Below, one piece after another: positions 1-7,202 of a DNA stretch of 31,285 nucleotides. Source of the stretch: a virus; the IMG/VR virus record IMGVR_UViG_3300006810_000225, positions 1 to 31,285 of that record; one strand, 5' to 3'. The notes beneath the pieces are model-generated. The model made no database searches, was not told the origin of the DNA, and saw only the letters and a program-made list of their open reading frames with translations. The stretch's first letter is position 1. Each line of letters starts with the position of its first letter. Both the position numbers and the translations under genes were made by a program.

Positions 1-108
1 GATGCACCCGAAGCTGATGCACCCGAAGCTGATGCACCCGAAGCTGATGCACCCGAAGCTGATGCACCCGAAGCTGATGCACCCGAAGCTGATGCACCCG
101 AGGAGGCT
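1..108 (+). repeat. 15-bp in-frame tandem repeat (DAPEA)
   Basis: Six perfect back-to-back copies of GATGCACCCGAAGCT occupy 1-90. A seventh, altered copy (GATGCACCCGAGGAGGCT) follows to about 108. In the frame of the downstream membrane protein each unit reads Asp-Ala-Pro-Glu-Ala. The array touches the window edge and probably continues upstream. Absence of any silent difference between the six copies suggests recent slippage or recombination. Confidence 0.97.
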
Positions 109-507
109 GCTGGGTCGGAAGATGAGATCAAGGATGCCGCACCTGTTCCGGCTGAGCCTTCCACCCCGTCCGCTGATCAGATCGACGCGACTGCGGAGAG
201 TGTGTCTCTCCTGGTCGATGCTCTTCAGAGCAAGAACTGGGCTCTCGCCTTCGGAATCCTTTTGAGCATCTTGGTCGCGTTTGCGAACAAGTTCGGCCTC
301 AAGGACAAGGTGGGTGGTCAGGCTGTTCCGTGGGTCACGGCTGGTGTAGCAGTCTTGGGTGCAGTTGGTGCTGCACTCGTGGCAGGCGTTTCGGTCGTTG
401 AGGCTGTCTCGCAGGGTCTTGTTGCTGGGGTTGCGGCCATCGGCGGTTGGGAGATGCTTCTCAAGCATCTGCTCGCTGTTCCGAAGGGCGAAGCCGCATC
501 CGAGTGA
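1..507 (+). CDS. Membrane protein with DAPEA-repeat N-region, possible holin (5' partial)
   Basis: The reading frame is open from base 1, so the start lies upstream; it ends with TGA at 505-507. Residues 1-36 (window numbering) are acidic DAPEA repeats, followed by a Pro/Glu/Ser-rich linker to about residue 75. Three hydrophobic stretches follow at about 80-98, 108-130 and 138-150, ending in a short charged tail (KGEAASE). An extended acidic N-region in front of a small hydrophobic hairpin domain, next to virion genes, fits a holin or another phage envelope protein, but no diagnostic motif is present. An internal ATG at 202 in this frame could give a 101-aa form without the repeats, a dual-start arrangement known for some holins; this is speculation. 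The next gene starts 14 bases downstream. Confidence 0.75.
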   Translation, partial: DAPEADAPEADAPEADAPEADAPEADAPEADAPEEAAGSEDEIKDAAPVPAEPSTPSADQIDATAESVSLLVDALQSKNWALAFGILLSILVAFANKFGLKDKVGGQAVPWVTAGVAVLGAVGAALVAGVSVVEAVSQGLVAGVAAIGGWEMLLKHLLAVPKGEAASE

Positions 508-520
508 TCGTGGAGAAATC

Positions 521-1156
521 ATGAGCATCGTTCGAGATCAGTTCAAGCGCCCCGGCGAGTCCGCCTCTCTCGGGATGCACCTTCCCCACGCGGTTGCCAT
601 GCGGCCCGCCAAGGGGGAGGTGTTCATCGAGATGGTTGATGCCTCGACCGGAGAGGTGCTCCACAAGGACCATCGTCAGAACGTGATCACGCTCGATGCT
701 GGCATTCTCGCCGCCATCCTGTTTCGTGATCCGTCTTCGCGGACCCACGGGTTCAACATGCTCTCGGTGGGTACCGGTGCGACGGGGGCTATCTTGTCTC
801 CCGATGCTCCCGATGCTCGTCAGCGCAAGCTGAACGCCGAGATTGCACGCAAGCCCTGGTCGAGCACCACGTTCCGTGACGCCAGCGGTGCTGCGGTAGC
901 TATCCCAACGAACGTGGTGGACTTCACCTGCACGTTCGATGAGTCGGAGGCGGTTGGTCCTCTCAATGAGATGGGGATTCAGAGCACCATCAGTGCGAAT
1001 CCGGCTGTGACCAATCCGAATCCGGATGCCTTCCCGAACCGGGACCTGACTCGTGATCTCACGACGTTCGACATCCTTGGAAATTACCTCACGTTCGCGG
1101 TCATCTCTAAACCGAATACGGCTCGGCTGACCATCACGTGGCGGATCACGTTCTGA
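521..1156 (+). CDS. Predicted virion protein, beta-rich (211 aa)
   Basis: Starts at ATG 521, preceded by TGGAGAAATC, which supplies a GGAGA ribosome site. The frame is open further upstream, but that part overlaps the membrane protein and has no better start. The protein has no Cys or membrane segment and is rich in short beta-prone stretches, with an NVITLDAG segment followed by LSVGTG. That pattern recurs in phage tail and baseplate-associated proteins in my recollection, but I cannot name the family. It sits 14 bases after the membrane protein with no promoter-like element between them, so the two are probably co-transcribed. Function beyond 'virion-associated' is inference from location and composition. 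Confidence 0.75.
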   Translation: MSIVRDQFKRPGESASLGMHLPHAVAMRPAKGEVFIEMVDASTGEVLHKDHRQNVITLDAGILAAILFRDPSSRTHGFNMLSVGTGATGAILSPDAPDARQRKLNAEIARKPWSSTTFRDASGAAVAIPTNVVDFTCTFDESEAVGPLNEMGIQSTISANPAVTNPNPDAFPNRDLTRDLTTFDILGNYLTFAVISKPNTARLTITWRITF

Positions 1157-1170
1157 TTAGGTTCTCTATC
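1156..1170 (+). promoter_or_regulatory. Late-type element (TTA-N7-TAT) before the first zinc-ribbon gene
   Basis: GATTAGGTTCTCTATC has its TA at 1158 and TAT at 1167, a 9-base offset shared with seven other late-gene leaders. The first half is the weakest match of the set (ATTA instead of GGTA). A GGGTATC core also occurs further down at 1193-1199 and could be an alternative start signal. Confidence 0.4.
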
Positions 1171-1218
1171 CATCATCCATGATGGATGAGGCGGGTATCA
1201 TCACCGAAAGAGGTGATG
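1169..1218 (+). promoter_or_regulatory. Two consecutive leader hairpins, the second covering the ribosome site
   Basis: The first inverted repeat is TCCATCAT/ATGATGGA at 1169-1186 around a CC centre. The second is CATCACC (1199-1205), a 6-base loop and GGTGATG (1212-1218), a perfect 7-bp stem. Its right arm contains the AGGTGA Shine-Dalgarno of the GTG start at 1220, so folding would block translation. A transcript starting just after GGGTATC (1193-1199) would lose the left arm and free the site. Confidence 0.6.
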
Positions 1219-1219
1219 C

Positions 1220-1606
1220 GTGCCAACATACTCCTATCGTTGCGATTCCTGTGGGTTTGAGTTCGACAAGATCCTACCGATCTCTCGGTACGACGACCCC
1301 CAGGACTGTCCCGAGTGCAGCGTAGGACCTGCACGCAAGATTCTGACGGCGACCAACTTCATCCTCAGGGGTGATGGATGGGCCGGGAAGAACAACAGGA
1401 TCGCGGGACAGATGCGCAAGAAGAACCAGCGTCTCGACGCCAAGCAGGCGGAGCGCAAGCGCGACGGTTCCGGAGGCGTGCGCCTCGCTCCGAACGTAGA
1501 GGGCCAGAGAGTCGACTCCTGGTCGGAAGCGAGCAAGCTCGCGAAGTCGAAGGGGAAGGACACAAGCGGGTACGACCGTCTGGCGGCAACGGAGAAGAAG
1601 CAGTGA
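1220..1606 (+). CDS. FmdB-type zinc-ribbon protein (128 aa)
   Basis: Begins with GTG 1220 after an AGAGGTGAT ribosome site. The N-terminus, MPTYSYRCDSCGFEFD, is typical of the FmdB/CxxC_CxxC_SSSS family: Cys8-x2-Cys11 and Cys30-x2-Cys33 form a four-Cys zinc site. The remaining 95 residues are strongly basic and Lys/Arg/Gln-rich, unlike cellular FmdB proteins, which usually have a short Ser/Gly-rich tail. FmdB was named as a regulatory protein, but the biochemical role is not established. Here the gene lies among virion genes, so binding to nucleic acid or a virion partner is possible. A second member is encoded at 29158. The stop codon overlaps the next start (TGATG). Confidence 0.85.
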   Translation: MPTYSYRCDSCGFEFDKILPISRYDDPQDCPECSVGPARKILTATNFILRGDGWAGKNNRIAGQMRKKNQRLDAKQAERKRDGSGGVRLAPNVEGQRVDSWSEASKLAKSKGKDTSGYDRLAATEKKQ

Positions 1607-1779
1607 TGTCCCCAGAAGACGATGGGGACATCATGGATCAGTGCGCGGAGACTTTCGATAGGTCTTTTGCGCAGTCTTTCGTGTTTTTCTTCTTGTTCTT
1701 CGTCGTCATCGGACGGTTGATCGTTGGGGTTCGGAGTCGTCTAGCACAACAACGGAACGTCATCGACGCGAAGCCTTGA
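1606..1779 (+). CDS. Single-helix membrane peptide (57 aa)
   Basis: ATG 1606 overlaps the stop of the zinc-ribbon gene (TGATG), which suggests translational coupling. The peptide has an acidic N-terminus (MSPEDDGDIMDQ), one Phe-rich hydrophobic helix at about residues 25-41, then a basic tail (VRSRLAQQRN). This predicts an N-out, C-in topology by the positive-inside rule. Size and topology resemble small phage membrane proteins such as spanin or holin accessory factors, but no motif allows a specific name. The frame is open further upstream inside the zinc-ribbon gene, but I consider that extension a shadow. Confidence 0.6.
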   Translation: MSPEDDGDIMDQCAETFDRSFAQSFVFFFLFFVVIGRLIVGVRSRLAQQRNVIDAKP

Positions 1780-1784
1780 GTTGG

Positions 1785-1818
1785 CGATAGCTCGTCTATA
1801 CACCCGTCATGGGGTGTA
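1785..1818 (+). promoter_or_regulatory. Late-type element followed by a leader hairpin
   Basis: GCGATAGCTCGTCTATAC has TA at 1788 and TAT at 1797 (offset 9). It is followed by TACACCC (1799-1805), a 6-base loop and GGGTGTA (1812-1818). The ribosome site AGGGAG (1818-1823) begins at the foot of this stem. Confidence 0.5.
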
Positions 1819-1829
1819 GGGAGTAGATG

Positions 1830-2507
1830 ATGGCGACACTTCACCTCGGCGAGCGATCCACGAATATCGCGCAGTTCATCCTCATGAACCGTCCAGCGGT
1901 CTCTCAGTACCGCTTTTCTGCGGCGAACACGGTGAACGGTGCCTTCACCGCGCCCACCGTCTTGTTCACGATTCCCCGTGGGGGGAGTTACCGGTCGCCG
2001 ACTCTTCAGACGAACTCGATCGGTCGGGTTGAGGAGAACTACCGAGGCCGGACGGTCGCCCAGGTGGACTTCGATGATTACGCGTCCGCAACAGTCCATG
2101 GGGACTCTGGGATCAACTTCGTTGTGGTCAACGAGATCGACCATTCTGGAGCGGTCCTCCCCGCAGGTCCAATCGCGATCGTTCCCCCTCCCTACTTCTA
2201 CTCGTCTCCTCACCGAAGCATCTCCCTGTCGGGAACCGCCCCTGATGTGGCTTCAGTTGCCTCGGGTCTCCCACCCATTGGTGCGATGATCTTGAGCTTC
2301 CCTCGGATGTGTGATGACCTCGCCATCACAAACACGGGTGCGGCTGGAGATCTCTATGTGTCTCTTGGGGCAGGGCTTCCTGAAACTGTGGTCGCTCCCG
2401 GTGGGTCGCTGAACTTCGCTTTCGGTGGAACCGCCGTCTACCTTCATGGGGATGGCGCTACTCCGGATTTCTCTTTGACTACGACCGTTGTGAGTGGTCT
2501 TCGATAG
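1830..2507 (+). CDS. Predicted virion protein, beta-rich (225 aa)
   Basis: Two in-frame ATGs occur at 1827 and 1830. The AGGGAG ribosome site at 1818-1823 is 6 bases from the second, which I prefer. The product is rich in Ser, Thr, Gly and aromatic residues, with repeated short beta-strand patterns and no Cys-pair motif. The C-terminal part (residues 165-225) has Gly-rich turns and alternating hydrophobics, as in phage fibre or decoration domains. I do not recognise the family. It has its own promoter-like leader and is followed by another separate leader, so it may be regulated individually, as abundant virion proteins often are. Confidence 0.75.
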   Translation: MATLHLGERSTNIAQFILMNRPAVSQYRFSAANTVNGAFTAPTVLFTIPRGGSYRSPTLQTNSIGRVEENYRGRTVAQVDFDDYASATVHGDSGINFVVVNEIDHSGAVLPAGPIAIVPPPYFYSSPHRSISLSGTAPDVASVASGLPPIGAMILSFPRMCDDLAITNTGAAGDLYVSLGAGLPETVVAPGGSLNFAFGGTAVYLHGDGATPDFSLTTTVVSGLR

Positions 2508-2512
2508 TCTTT

Positions 2513-2537
2513 CGATACCGCCCTCTATGTGTGAGGG
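2513..2537 (+). promoter_or_regulatory. Late-type element with overlapping hairpin
   Basis: TTCGATACCGCCCTCTATG has TA at 2516 and TAT at 2526 (offset 10, one longer than the other sites). CCCTC (2521-2525) and GAGGG (2533-2537) form a 5-bp stem around the TAT. It lies 44 bases before the ATG at 2570. Confidence 0.4.
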
Positions 2538-2569
2538 TCCGACCTCTTCCACTTTTTGGAGACAACACC

Positions 2570-3220
2570 ATGGCAAACGAAATCTACATCGTGCGGCGTG
2601 ATTCCACGCTGGCAACCGGGGTCACCCAGATCACCGACCTCAAGCCGAACACTTCTCGCCGGTCTCTGACCTACGACAAGGTTCCGCAGAGCGGCTACGT
2701 CCCCGCCTACCCCACCAGCCAGGCTGTGACTGGTAACGTGGCGGCCAACGTGACGACCAAGGTCCTCGAAGGTCTGGCCATCTACTTCGCCGACGTCATT
2801 GACGAGGGTGCTGCTGCTGGTGGAAACGGCCTCGATGCTACCCAGTCGGATGCCATCGCCGCTGCGGTTCTGGCTATCTCCGACGCCGGAACGACGCTGG
2901 GTACCACGGAACTCAACGCTGCAATCATCGCTGGTGGTGCTGCTGCCGGAACCACGATCAGCGGCGGTGGGTCGCTCGGCTCGCTTACCGATGTTCTCAA
3001 GATTCTCAGCGGAGGCAAGTACAGCGTCCCCGCTGGAACTCAGGTCAATGGTGCGGCAGCCTTCAAGGCGTCGAAGGCTGGTTCCTTCGACGAAGGCGTC
3101 TACCGCCAGATCTACTCGACCGGTGCCCTCACCCTGAGCTTCAACGAGGGTGACCTGGCTACCCTCGTCTCTCAGAATAAGGTCGCTCTCTACGACCAGA
3201 ACGGCACCGCCCTCTCCTAG
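2570..3220 (+). CDS. Predicted abundant virion protein (216 aa)
   Basis: Starts at ATG 2570 after TTTTTGGAGACAACACC, which contains GGAGA; an open stretch further upstream lies in the leader and lacks a ribosome site. The protein is rich in Ala, Gly, Thr and Ser, has no Cys, and contains a Gly-rich segment (ISGGGSLGSL) around residue 135. Codons are strongly biased toward C-ending forms (GTC, GCC, ACC, AAC, AAG), more than in neighbouring genes. This suggests high expression, as for a capsid, decoration or tube protein. Promoter-like and leader structures precede it. I cannot assign a specific structural role. The next gene belongs to the replication block. Confidence 0.75.
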   Translation: MANEIYIVRRDSTLATGVTQITDLKPNTSRRSLTYDKVPQSGYVPAYPTSQAVTGNVAANVTTKVLEGLAIYFADVIDEGAAAGGNGLDATQSDAIAAAVLAISDAGTTLGTTELNAAIIAGGAAAGTTISGGGSLGSLTDVLKILSGGKYSVPAGTQVNGAAAFKASKAGSFDEGVYRQIYSTGALTLSFNEGDLATLVSQNKVALYDQNGTALS

Positions 3221-3267
3221 TTCGGTTGTGGTGGGGGTTGGACCCTCCCTACTCCTTCCCTTATGCT

Positions 3268-3280
3268 CCGGGTACATTGT
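3268..3280 (+). promoter_or_regulatory. GGGTA core before the 85-aa gene
   Basis: CCGGGTACATT carries the GGGTA core (T at 3273) 25 bases before the TTG start at 3298. The TAGGGGGG half seen at six other sites is not at the usual distance; a GGGGG run lies at 3233-3237, about 11 bases too far upstream. It is best called a possible weak or variant copy. Confidence 0.3.
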
Positions 3281-3297
3281 GCTCGGAGCATTTTGGG

Positions 3298-3555
3298 TTG
3301 GACACGTACCGAACATCAGATCTCTACTACGCGGCATACCTGAAGACAGCGGGTGTGCCGTTTGTCGGTGTTGACCACACCGATCACCGCGTGGTGTTTC
3401 TCTTCGGGCCGGAGAGTGGTATCTCGGATCTGAAGTCGGGGTACTTCACGGGATCCTCGCGGGTTTCCGCTCTTGCGTTTGTACAAGAGATCCGTCATCT
3501 GAAGTCCTTGGTGCATCGGGCTTTAGGGGGGAACTTTCCATCCCCTAACGGGTAA
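3298..3555 (+). CDS. Small phage protein resembling the DUF5659-type family (85 aa)
   Basis: I place the start at TTG 3298, because GGAG at 3285-3288 is 9 bases upstream and the family-like region (DTYRTSDLYYAAYLKTAGV) begins directly there. Longer readings into the leader have no ribosome site. The order 'TSDLYxAAYLxxxGxxxxGV', 'RVVFxF', then 'LKSLVHRAL' at the C-terminus matches a small family found across phages and sometimes encoded near replication genes; its function is unknown to me. The final codons lie inside the promoter-like element of the next gene, and its stop TAA is the TAA of GGGTAA. Confidence 0.65.
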   Translation: MDTYRTSDLYYAAYLKTAGVPFVGVDHTDHRVVFLFGPESGISDLKSGYFTGSSRVSALAFVQEIRHLKSLVHRALGGNFPSPNG

Positions 3556-3556
3556 G
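3524..3556 (+). promoter_or_regulatory. Bipartite promoter-like element (TAGGGGGG-N18-GGGTA), copy 1
   Basis: TAGGGGGG begins at 3524 and GGGTAAG at 3550, with 29 bases between the two TA steps, the same as four other copies. The -10-like GGGTAA supplies the stop codon of the preceding gene. The next ATG (3564) is 11 bases after the T of GGGTA, so a transcript from here would have almost no leader. Confidence 0.65.
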
Positions 3557-3563
3557 AGGGCCT

Positions 3564-4010
3564 ATGGATTCGCTGCTCTTGCTCGTCGGCATCTTTGATG
3601 CGGAATCAGTTCACACTGATTCCGGACAACAAGTCCTCCCCTCTGCACTCGCGTCATGGGTGCAGAGAGAGGTGACGGTGCATCTTCATCACTTCCCTCG
3701 GGGGGAAGTAGACCCGAACCTTCCCGGTGGTGGGTCCTGTATGTGGAACGGTCATTGTCCACATGGACATCAGGAGAAACCTGGCTGGCTGTTTCAGCAA
3801 ACCCTAACAGGAGTGCTTTCCATTTCGGATGGGAAGGCTTTGGTAGGGGGCGCTCATATCCGGTTCGATCTGATGGAAGGCCATCATGGTCGGCTACTCC
3901 TCTGGGGCGAGGAAAAGCCAGATCGGCTTGAGGATGCGTCGTTTGACGACCTCTTGGCTGATGCGGCCCAGATGCAGAATCTCCTGGAAGCTCTCAAGAA
4001 GGTCCTATGA
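3564..4010 (+). CDS. Unrecognised protein (148 aa)
   Basis: ATG 3564 follows AAGAGGGCCT. An AGAGGG ribosome site may act at a very short distance, or the mRNA may be nearly leaderless given the promoter-like element just upstream. The protein has a Cys/His-rich centre (CMWNGHCPHGH, about residues 59-69), which could bind metal, and an acidic C-terminal helix region. I do not recognise the fold. Its stop overlaps the helicase start (ATGA), so it is probably translated together with the RecD2-like helicase and may be a partner of it; that is inference from position only. Confidence 0.65.
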   Translation: MDSLLLLVGIFDAESVHTDSGQQVLPSALASWVQREVTVHLHHFPRGEVDPNLPGGGSCMWNGHCPHGHQEKPGWLFQQTLTGVLSISDGKALVGGAHIRFDLMEGHHGRLLLWGEEKPDRLEDASFDDLLADAAQMQNLLEALKKVL

Positions 4011-6298
4011 AGAAGGTACGCTCTTCACCCGAGAACTACACTGGTCGGATCGTTCGCATCACGTATCAGAGCGAGGACTTCAGGATCGCTCAGGTGCTCT
4101 TGGACGGGAAATCCAATCCGGTCACTGTCACCGGCAACTTCCCTGGTCAGAACGTAGCTGTGGGTAGCTGGGTCTCTTTCGAGGGGGTCTGGAATGTCCA
4201 TCCCAAATACGGGAAGCAACTGAAGGTCACTCGCAGTCCGGTGTCTGTGGACACTTGGACGGACAAGAAGGTCATCAGCGCGCTTACCGGCAACGGTGTG
4301 GGTCCGAAGTTGCGGCAGGACCTCCAAGTACACTGCTTGAAGGGTGATCTTGATCTGGCAGACTTCCTCGACATGGATGACTTCAGTTCTCTGGGCTGGG
4401 ATGAGATGACGACGCTCTTCGTCTCTACTCGGTGGAGGTCGTTGAGGACGCATCTGGACGCCACGCGGTTTCTGGCAGAGTCGGGCGTTCCCTCTCGTGT
4501 GGTCAACCGCGTCTGGTCCACGTTGGGTGAGGAGCTTGAGGAAAAGATTCTCCACGATCCTTGGGTTCTGGTTCGAGTGGCTGGGATCAAGTTTGAGGAG
4601 GCCGACAAGGTCGCCGAAAGGCTCGGCGTCTCGAAGTCAAACATAGGGCGTCTGAACGCAGCCGTACTCTCCGTCATTCAGCAAGTTGCTCGGGATGGGC
4701 ACGTCTACGCGATGACGGGTCAGGTGATCTCGGCAGTTCCTTCGATGTTGAAGGAGGATGTGTCGCCGACTCGGGTGGCTGAGGCCATTCGCGATCTCCA
4801 CCAACAGGGGAAGTTGGTGGTGGCTCGTCATCCGGAGACTCAAGAGGTCTTGCTCTATGAGCCTTGGGTGTGGGAGATGGAGACGTTCAGTGCAGCGAGT
4901 CTTACTGACCGTATGGTCAGGGCTCAATCCACCATCTCCCAGAAGTACGCTGAGGAGGAGTTGGGCAAGTGGTCCGAGGGGCGTCAGATCTCTCTGACCG
5001 AGACTCAACGTCTCGGCATCCTCCGCGCATTGACGGAGCCTGTGTCTGTCTTGACTGGGCTTCCTGGAACCGGCAAGACGACCGCTCTCCGTGCGGCGGT
5101 CAGCGTTTTCCAAGAGGCTCGGGTGCCGTTTCTTCTCGTGGCACCCACGGGAATCGCAGCGAAGCGACTCGCGTCGGTGACGGGTGCGGAAGCCTTCACG
5201 GTTCATCGTGCTTTCTCTGCGAAGGGGTGGAGCGATGATGATGAGAAGGATGCCAACTACATTGGCATCCTCAACACATCCGAGAAGACGGACTCAGACA
5301 CGCGTTCCCAGGAGTGGGAGTACGGCCCACAGAATCCACATCCTGCGAAGGTGGTGGTTGTCGATGAGAGTTCGATGCTGGACCAGCACATGCTCTATCG
5401 GATTTTGTCGGCCACACTTCCTGAGTGTCGGTTGGTCTTCGTTGGTGATCCCTACCAACTACCGTCGGTCGGAGCGGGAGATGTTCTTCGTGATCTCTCC
5501 AACTCTGGATTCTTTCCTCACACCCACCTGCACGAGATCTTCCGCCAACAGGGGTGCTCTGGCATCGTTGTGGCGGCGCATGATGTCCATGCGGGCAGGA
5601 TTCCAGACACCAAGCAGTCGGACTTCATGCTCCTCGATGCCCAGGAGGATTACGACGCTGCCGACATCATCGTTCACCTGGCGGAGCGTCTCTACGACAA
5701 GAGGATCAACTTCCAGGTCTTGAGTCCTCGTCATGGGGGGGATGCTGGGGTGACCGCTCTCAATGAGATGCTTCGCATGAAGCTCAACCCCCCTACTCCG
5801 GGAGTGGCCGAGCGGAGGGTGGGTGGCGTCATCGTTCGTGAAGGGGATCGGATCATGATCACCAAGAACGACTACCAGAACGGGGTCTTCAACGGAGACA
5901 TCGGGAAGATTCATCGCATCGACTACAAGAGCAAGTCTCTCGCGGTTCACATCTTCGGCGCACCCGATGAGGCTCGCCTTGAGGTCACCTATGACCTCAA
6001 GAAGGGCACTCCTCCGATTCGGTTGGCGTATGCCCAGACCATCCACAAGTCGCAGGGTCAGGAGTACGATGTCATCGTCGTCCCACTTCTGAGGAGCTTC
6101 GGCAGACAGCTTCAGCGAAACTTGATCTACACCGCGATCACACGGGCGAAGAAACGTGTGTTCCTCATTGGGGAGCAGCAGGCGGTCATGAGAGCGGTGC
6201 TCAACAACCGATCCGAGCGTCGGAACACGCTTCTAGGTGTACGCCTGGGGGGTCTATCTGATGCGGATTCTGGTACTTCGGTTGAAGGAGGTAGGTGA
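4007..6298 (+). CDS. RecD2-like superfamily 1 DNA helicase (763 aa)
   Basis: Predicted 5'-3' DNA helicase of the RecD2/TraA group. The N-terminal region (about 15-75) has the OB-like 'VTGNFPGxxVxxGSWVxFEGxW' pattern of RecD2. Helix-hairpin-helix segments follow (ALTGNGVGPKLRQDL near 95). The ATPase core has Walker A GLPGTGKTT at about 350-358 and Walker B VVVVDESSMLD at about 448-458, followed by GDPYQLPSVGAGDVL. The motif VI region is AYAQTIHKSQGQEYD at about 672-686, followed by NLIYTAITRAKK. Length is typical of RecD2 proteins. All key motifs are intact. Its start overlaps the preceding gene by four bases and its end overlaps the next one. It is likely used for fork remodelling or end processing alongside the recombination proteins downstream. 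Confidence 0.95.
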   Translation: MKKVRSSPENYTGRIVRITYQSEDFRIAQVLLDGKSNPVTVTGNFPGQNVAVGSWVSFEGVWNVHPKYGKQLKVTRSPVSVDTWTDKKVISALTGNGVGPKLRQDLQVHCLKGDLDLADFLDMDDFSSLGWDEMTTLFVSTRWRSLRTHLDATRFLAESGVPSRVVNRVWSTLGEELEEKILHDPWVLVRVAGIKFEEADKVAERLGVSKSNIGRLNAAVLSVIQQVARDGHVYAMTGQVISAVPSMLKEDVSPTRVAEAIRDLHQQGKLVVARHPETQEVLLYEPWVWEMETFSAASLTDRMVRAQSTISQKYAEEELGKWSEGRQISLTETQRLGILRALTEPVSVLTGLPGTGKTTALRAAVSVFQEARVPFLLVAPTGIAAKRLASVTGAEAFTVHRAFSAKGWSDDDEKDANYIGILNTSEKTDSDTRSQEWEYGPQNPHPAKVVVVDESSMLDQHMLYRILSATLPECRLVFVGDPYQLPSVGAGDVLRDLSNSGFFPHTHLHEIFRQQGCSGIVVAAHDVHAGRIPDTKQSDFMLLDAQEDYDAADIIVHLAERLYDKRINFQVLSPRHGGDAGVTALNEMLRMKLNPPTPGVAERRVGGVIVREGDRIMITKNDYQNGVFNGDIGKIHRIDYKSKSLAVHIFGAPDEARLEVTYDLKKGTPPIRLAYAQTIHKSQGQEYDVIVVPLLRSFGRQLQRNLIYTAITRAKKRVFLIGEQQAVMRAVLNNRSERRNTLLGVRLGGLSDADSGTSVEGGR

Positions 6299-7107
6299 TG
6301 AGTCTTCCAAGCGTTTCCGAAGAGTTCGTTGATGGGGTGTTCACAGCACTCTCTCGGATGGAGGTTCATCTCGATTCCGATCCTCTACAGTTCGGGCCAA
6401 AGCGTCTGTCCGGTAAGGTCGCCGAGGCACGTGGGATGCTCACGGAGTGTGAGTCTCTTTTCCTGATGGTCAGCCAGGCTCTTCAGAAGTACCGGACTGC
6501 ACATCGGACGATGGAGACCGAGATCACCATCGAGAAGAAGCATCTCTTCGCCAACGATCCCGAGGTTCGAGCGGGTCGCAACGTGGCGGATCGAGATGCG
6601 CTCGCGACGGTTCGTCTTCAAGACCGCGTGCGGGACTTGGCTCTGATTGCTCAGAGCCAAGCAGACCTCGAAGCCCTGATTACGGTTATCAAGGCGAAGC
6701 GCACCGACCTCAAGGATGTGCAGGGTCGGTTGAGAGATCAACTCAAGCTCTGTCAGGAGGAGATCGGCCTCGGAGGTCGGTGGGGGTCCAAGCCAGTTCC
6801 CGGAACCAGGGCTCCAGATCTGGAGGACTCTCCCAACGTCGACAAGCAGACCCTCAAGGATCTGCACGAGATGTTCTCCGGCACGGGCGTGAAGGAGCCT
6901 GATCTTGCGGCGGTCGTTGCAGAAGAGGACGTCGTGAAGCCAGATGTTCTTGAGCGGCCCGACTCCGAGACCGACGAGCCTGCTCTCATTGGTAGTGATG
7001 AGGCAGATCAAGACCTCGATGCGTTGCTGGGTCAGATCTCAGAGTCGGCATCGGATTCCCGACCAGCCCAGACCCTCGATGAGCTTTTGGGCGACCTTGA
7101 CCTCTAG
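6298..7107 (+). CDS. Helical protein with gp32-like acidic tail (269 aa)
   Basis: ATG 6298 lies 5 bases after AGGAGG and overlaps the helicase stop; an in-frame GTG at 6295 would be only 2 bases from that site. Residues 1-155 are helical with a coiled-coil-like, Lys/Glu/Gln-rich middle. The C-terminal third is acidic and low-complexity, and carries two similar short motifs, DLDALLGQI and, at the very end, TLDELLGDLDL. The final motif resembles the acidic tail of T4 gp32 (DLDDLLNDL), which recruits replisome partners. The next gene ends in a similar motif. I do not recognise the N-terminal domain. Roles such as helicase loading or mediating access to ssDNA are inference. The TAG stop opens promoter-like element copy 2. 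Confidence 0.75.
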   Translation: MSLPSVSEEFVDGVFTALSRMEVHLDSDPLQFGPKRLSGKVAEARGMLTECESLFLMVSQALQKYRTAHRTMETEITIEKKHLFANDPEVRAGRNVADRDALATVRLQDRVRDLALIAQSQADLEALITVIKAKRTDLKDVQGRLRDQLKLCQEEIGLGGRWGSKPVPGTRAPDLEDSPNVDKQTLKDLHEMFSGTGVKEPDLAAVVAEEDVVKPDVLERPDSETDEPALIGSDEADQDLDALLGQISESASDSRPAQTLDELLGDLDL

Positions 7108-7139
7108 GGGGGGTCATTTTCTTTCGGGCCGGGTAATAC
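7105..7139 (+). promoter_or_regulatory. Bipartite promoter-like element, copy 2
   Basis: TAGGGGGGG begins at 7105 (the TAG is the stop codon of the preceding gene) and GGGTAATAC at 7131. The distance between TA steps is 29 bases. The following leader to ATG 7203 is about 60 bases, the longest of the six copies. It shows no strong hairpin. Confidence 0.7.
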
Positions 7140-7202
7140 GAACTCGGCGCACATCATCACAAGTACTTCGGATACATAAACTCGCGCCTTTGGAGAAATG
7201 AG

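Noticed and set aside
1-108. CRISPR-like array
   Set aside because: The units are contiguous with no spacers, and the array is an in-frame coding repeat.
2-265. A frame reading MHPKL repeats across the 15-bp tandem array
   Set aside because: Any 15-bp repeat is open in several frames. The frame reading DAPEA continues into a membrane protein with sensible composition, while the MHPKL frame becomes Arg/Ser-rich shadow sequence.
2528-2543. Exact 16-base match TGTGTGAGGGTCCGAC also found at 14683-14698
   Set aside because: One copy spans a stop codon and the other a late leader. No flanking similarity was found, and a match of this length can arise by chance in a 31-kb window.
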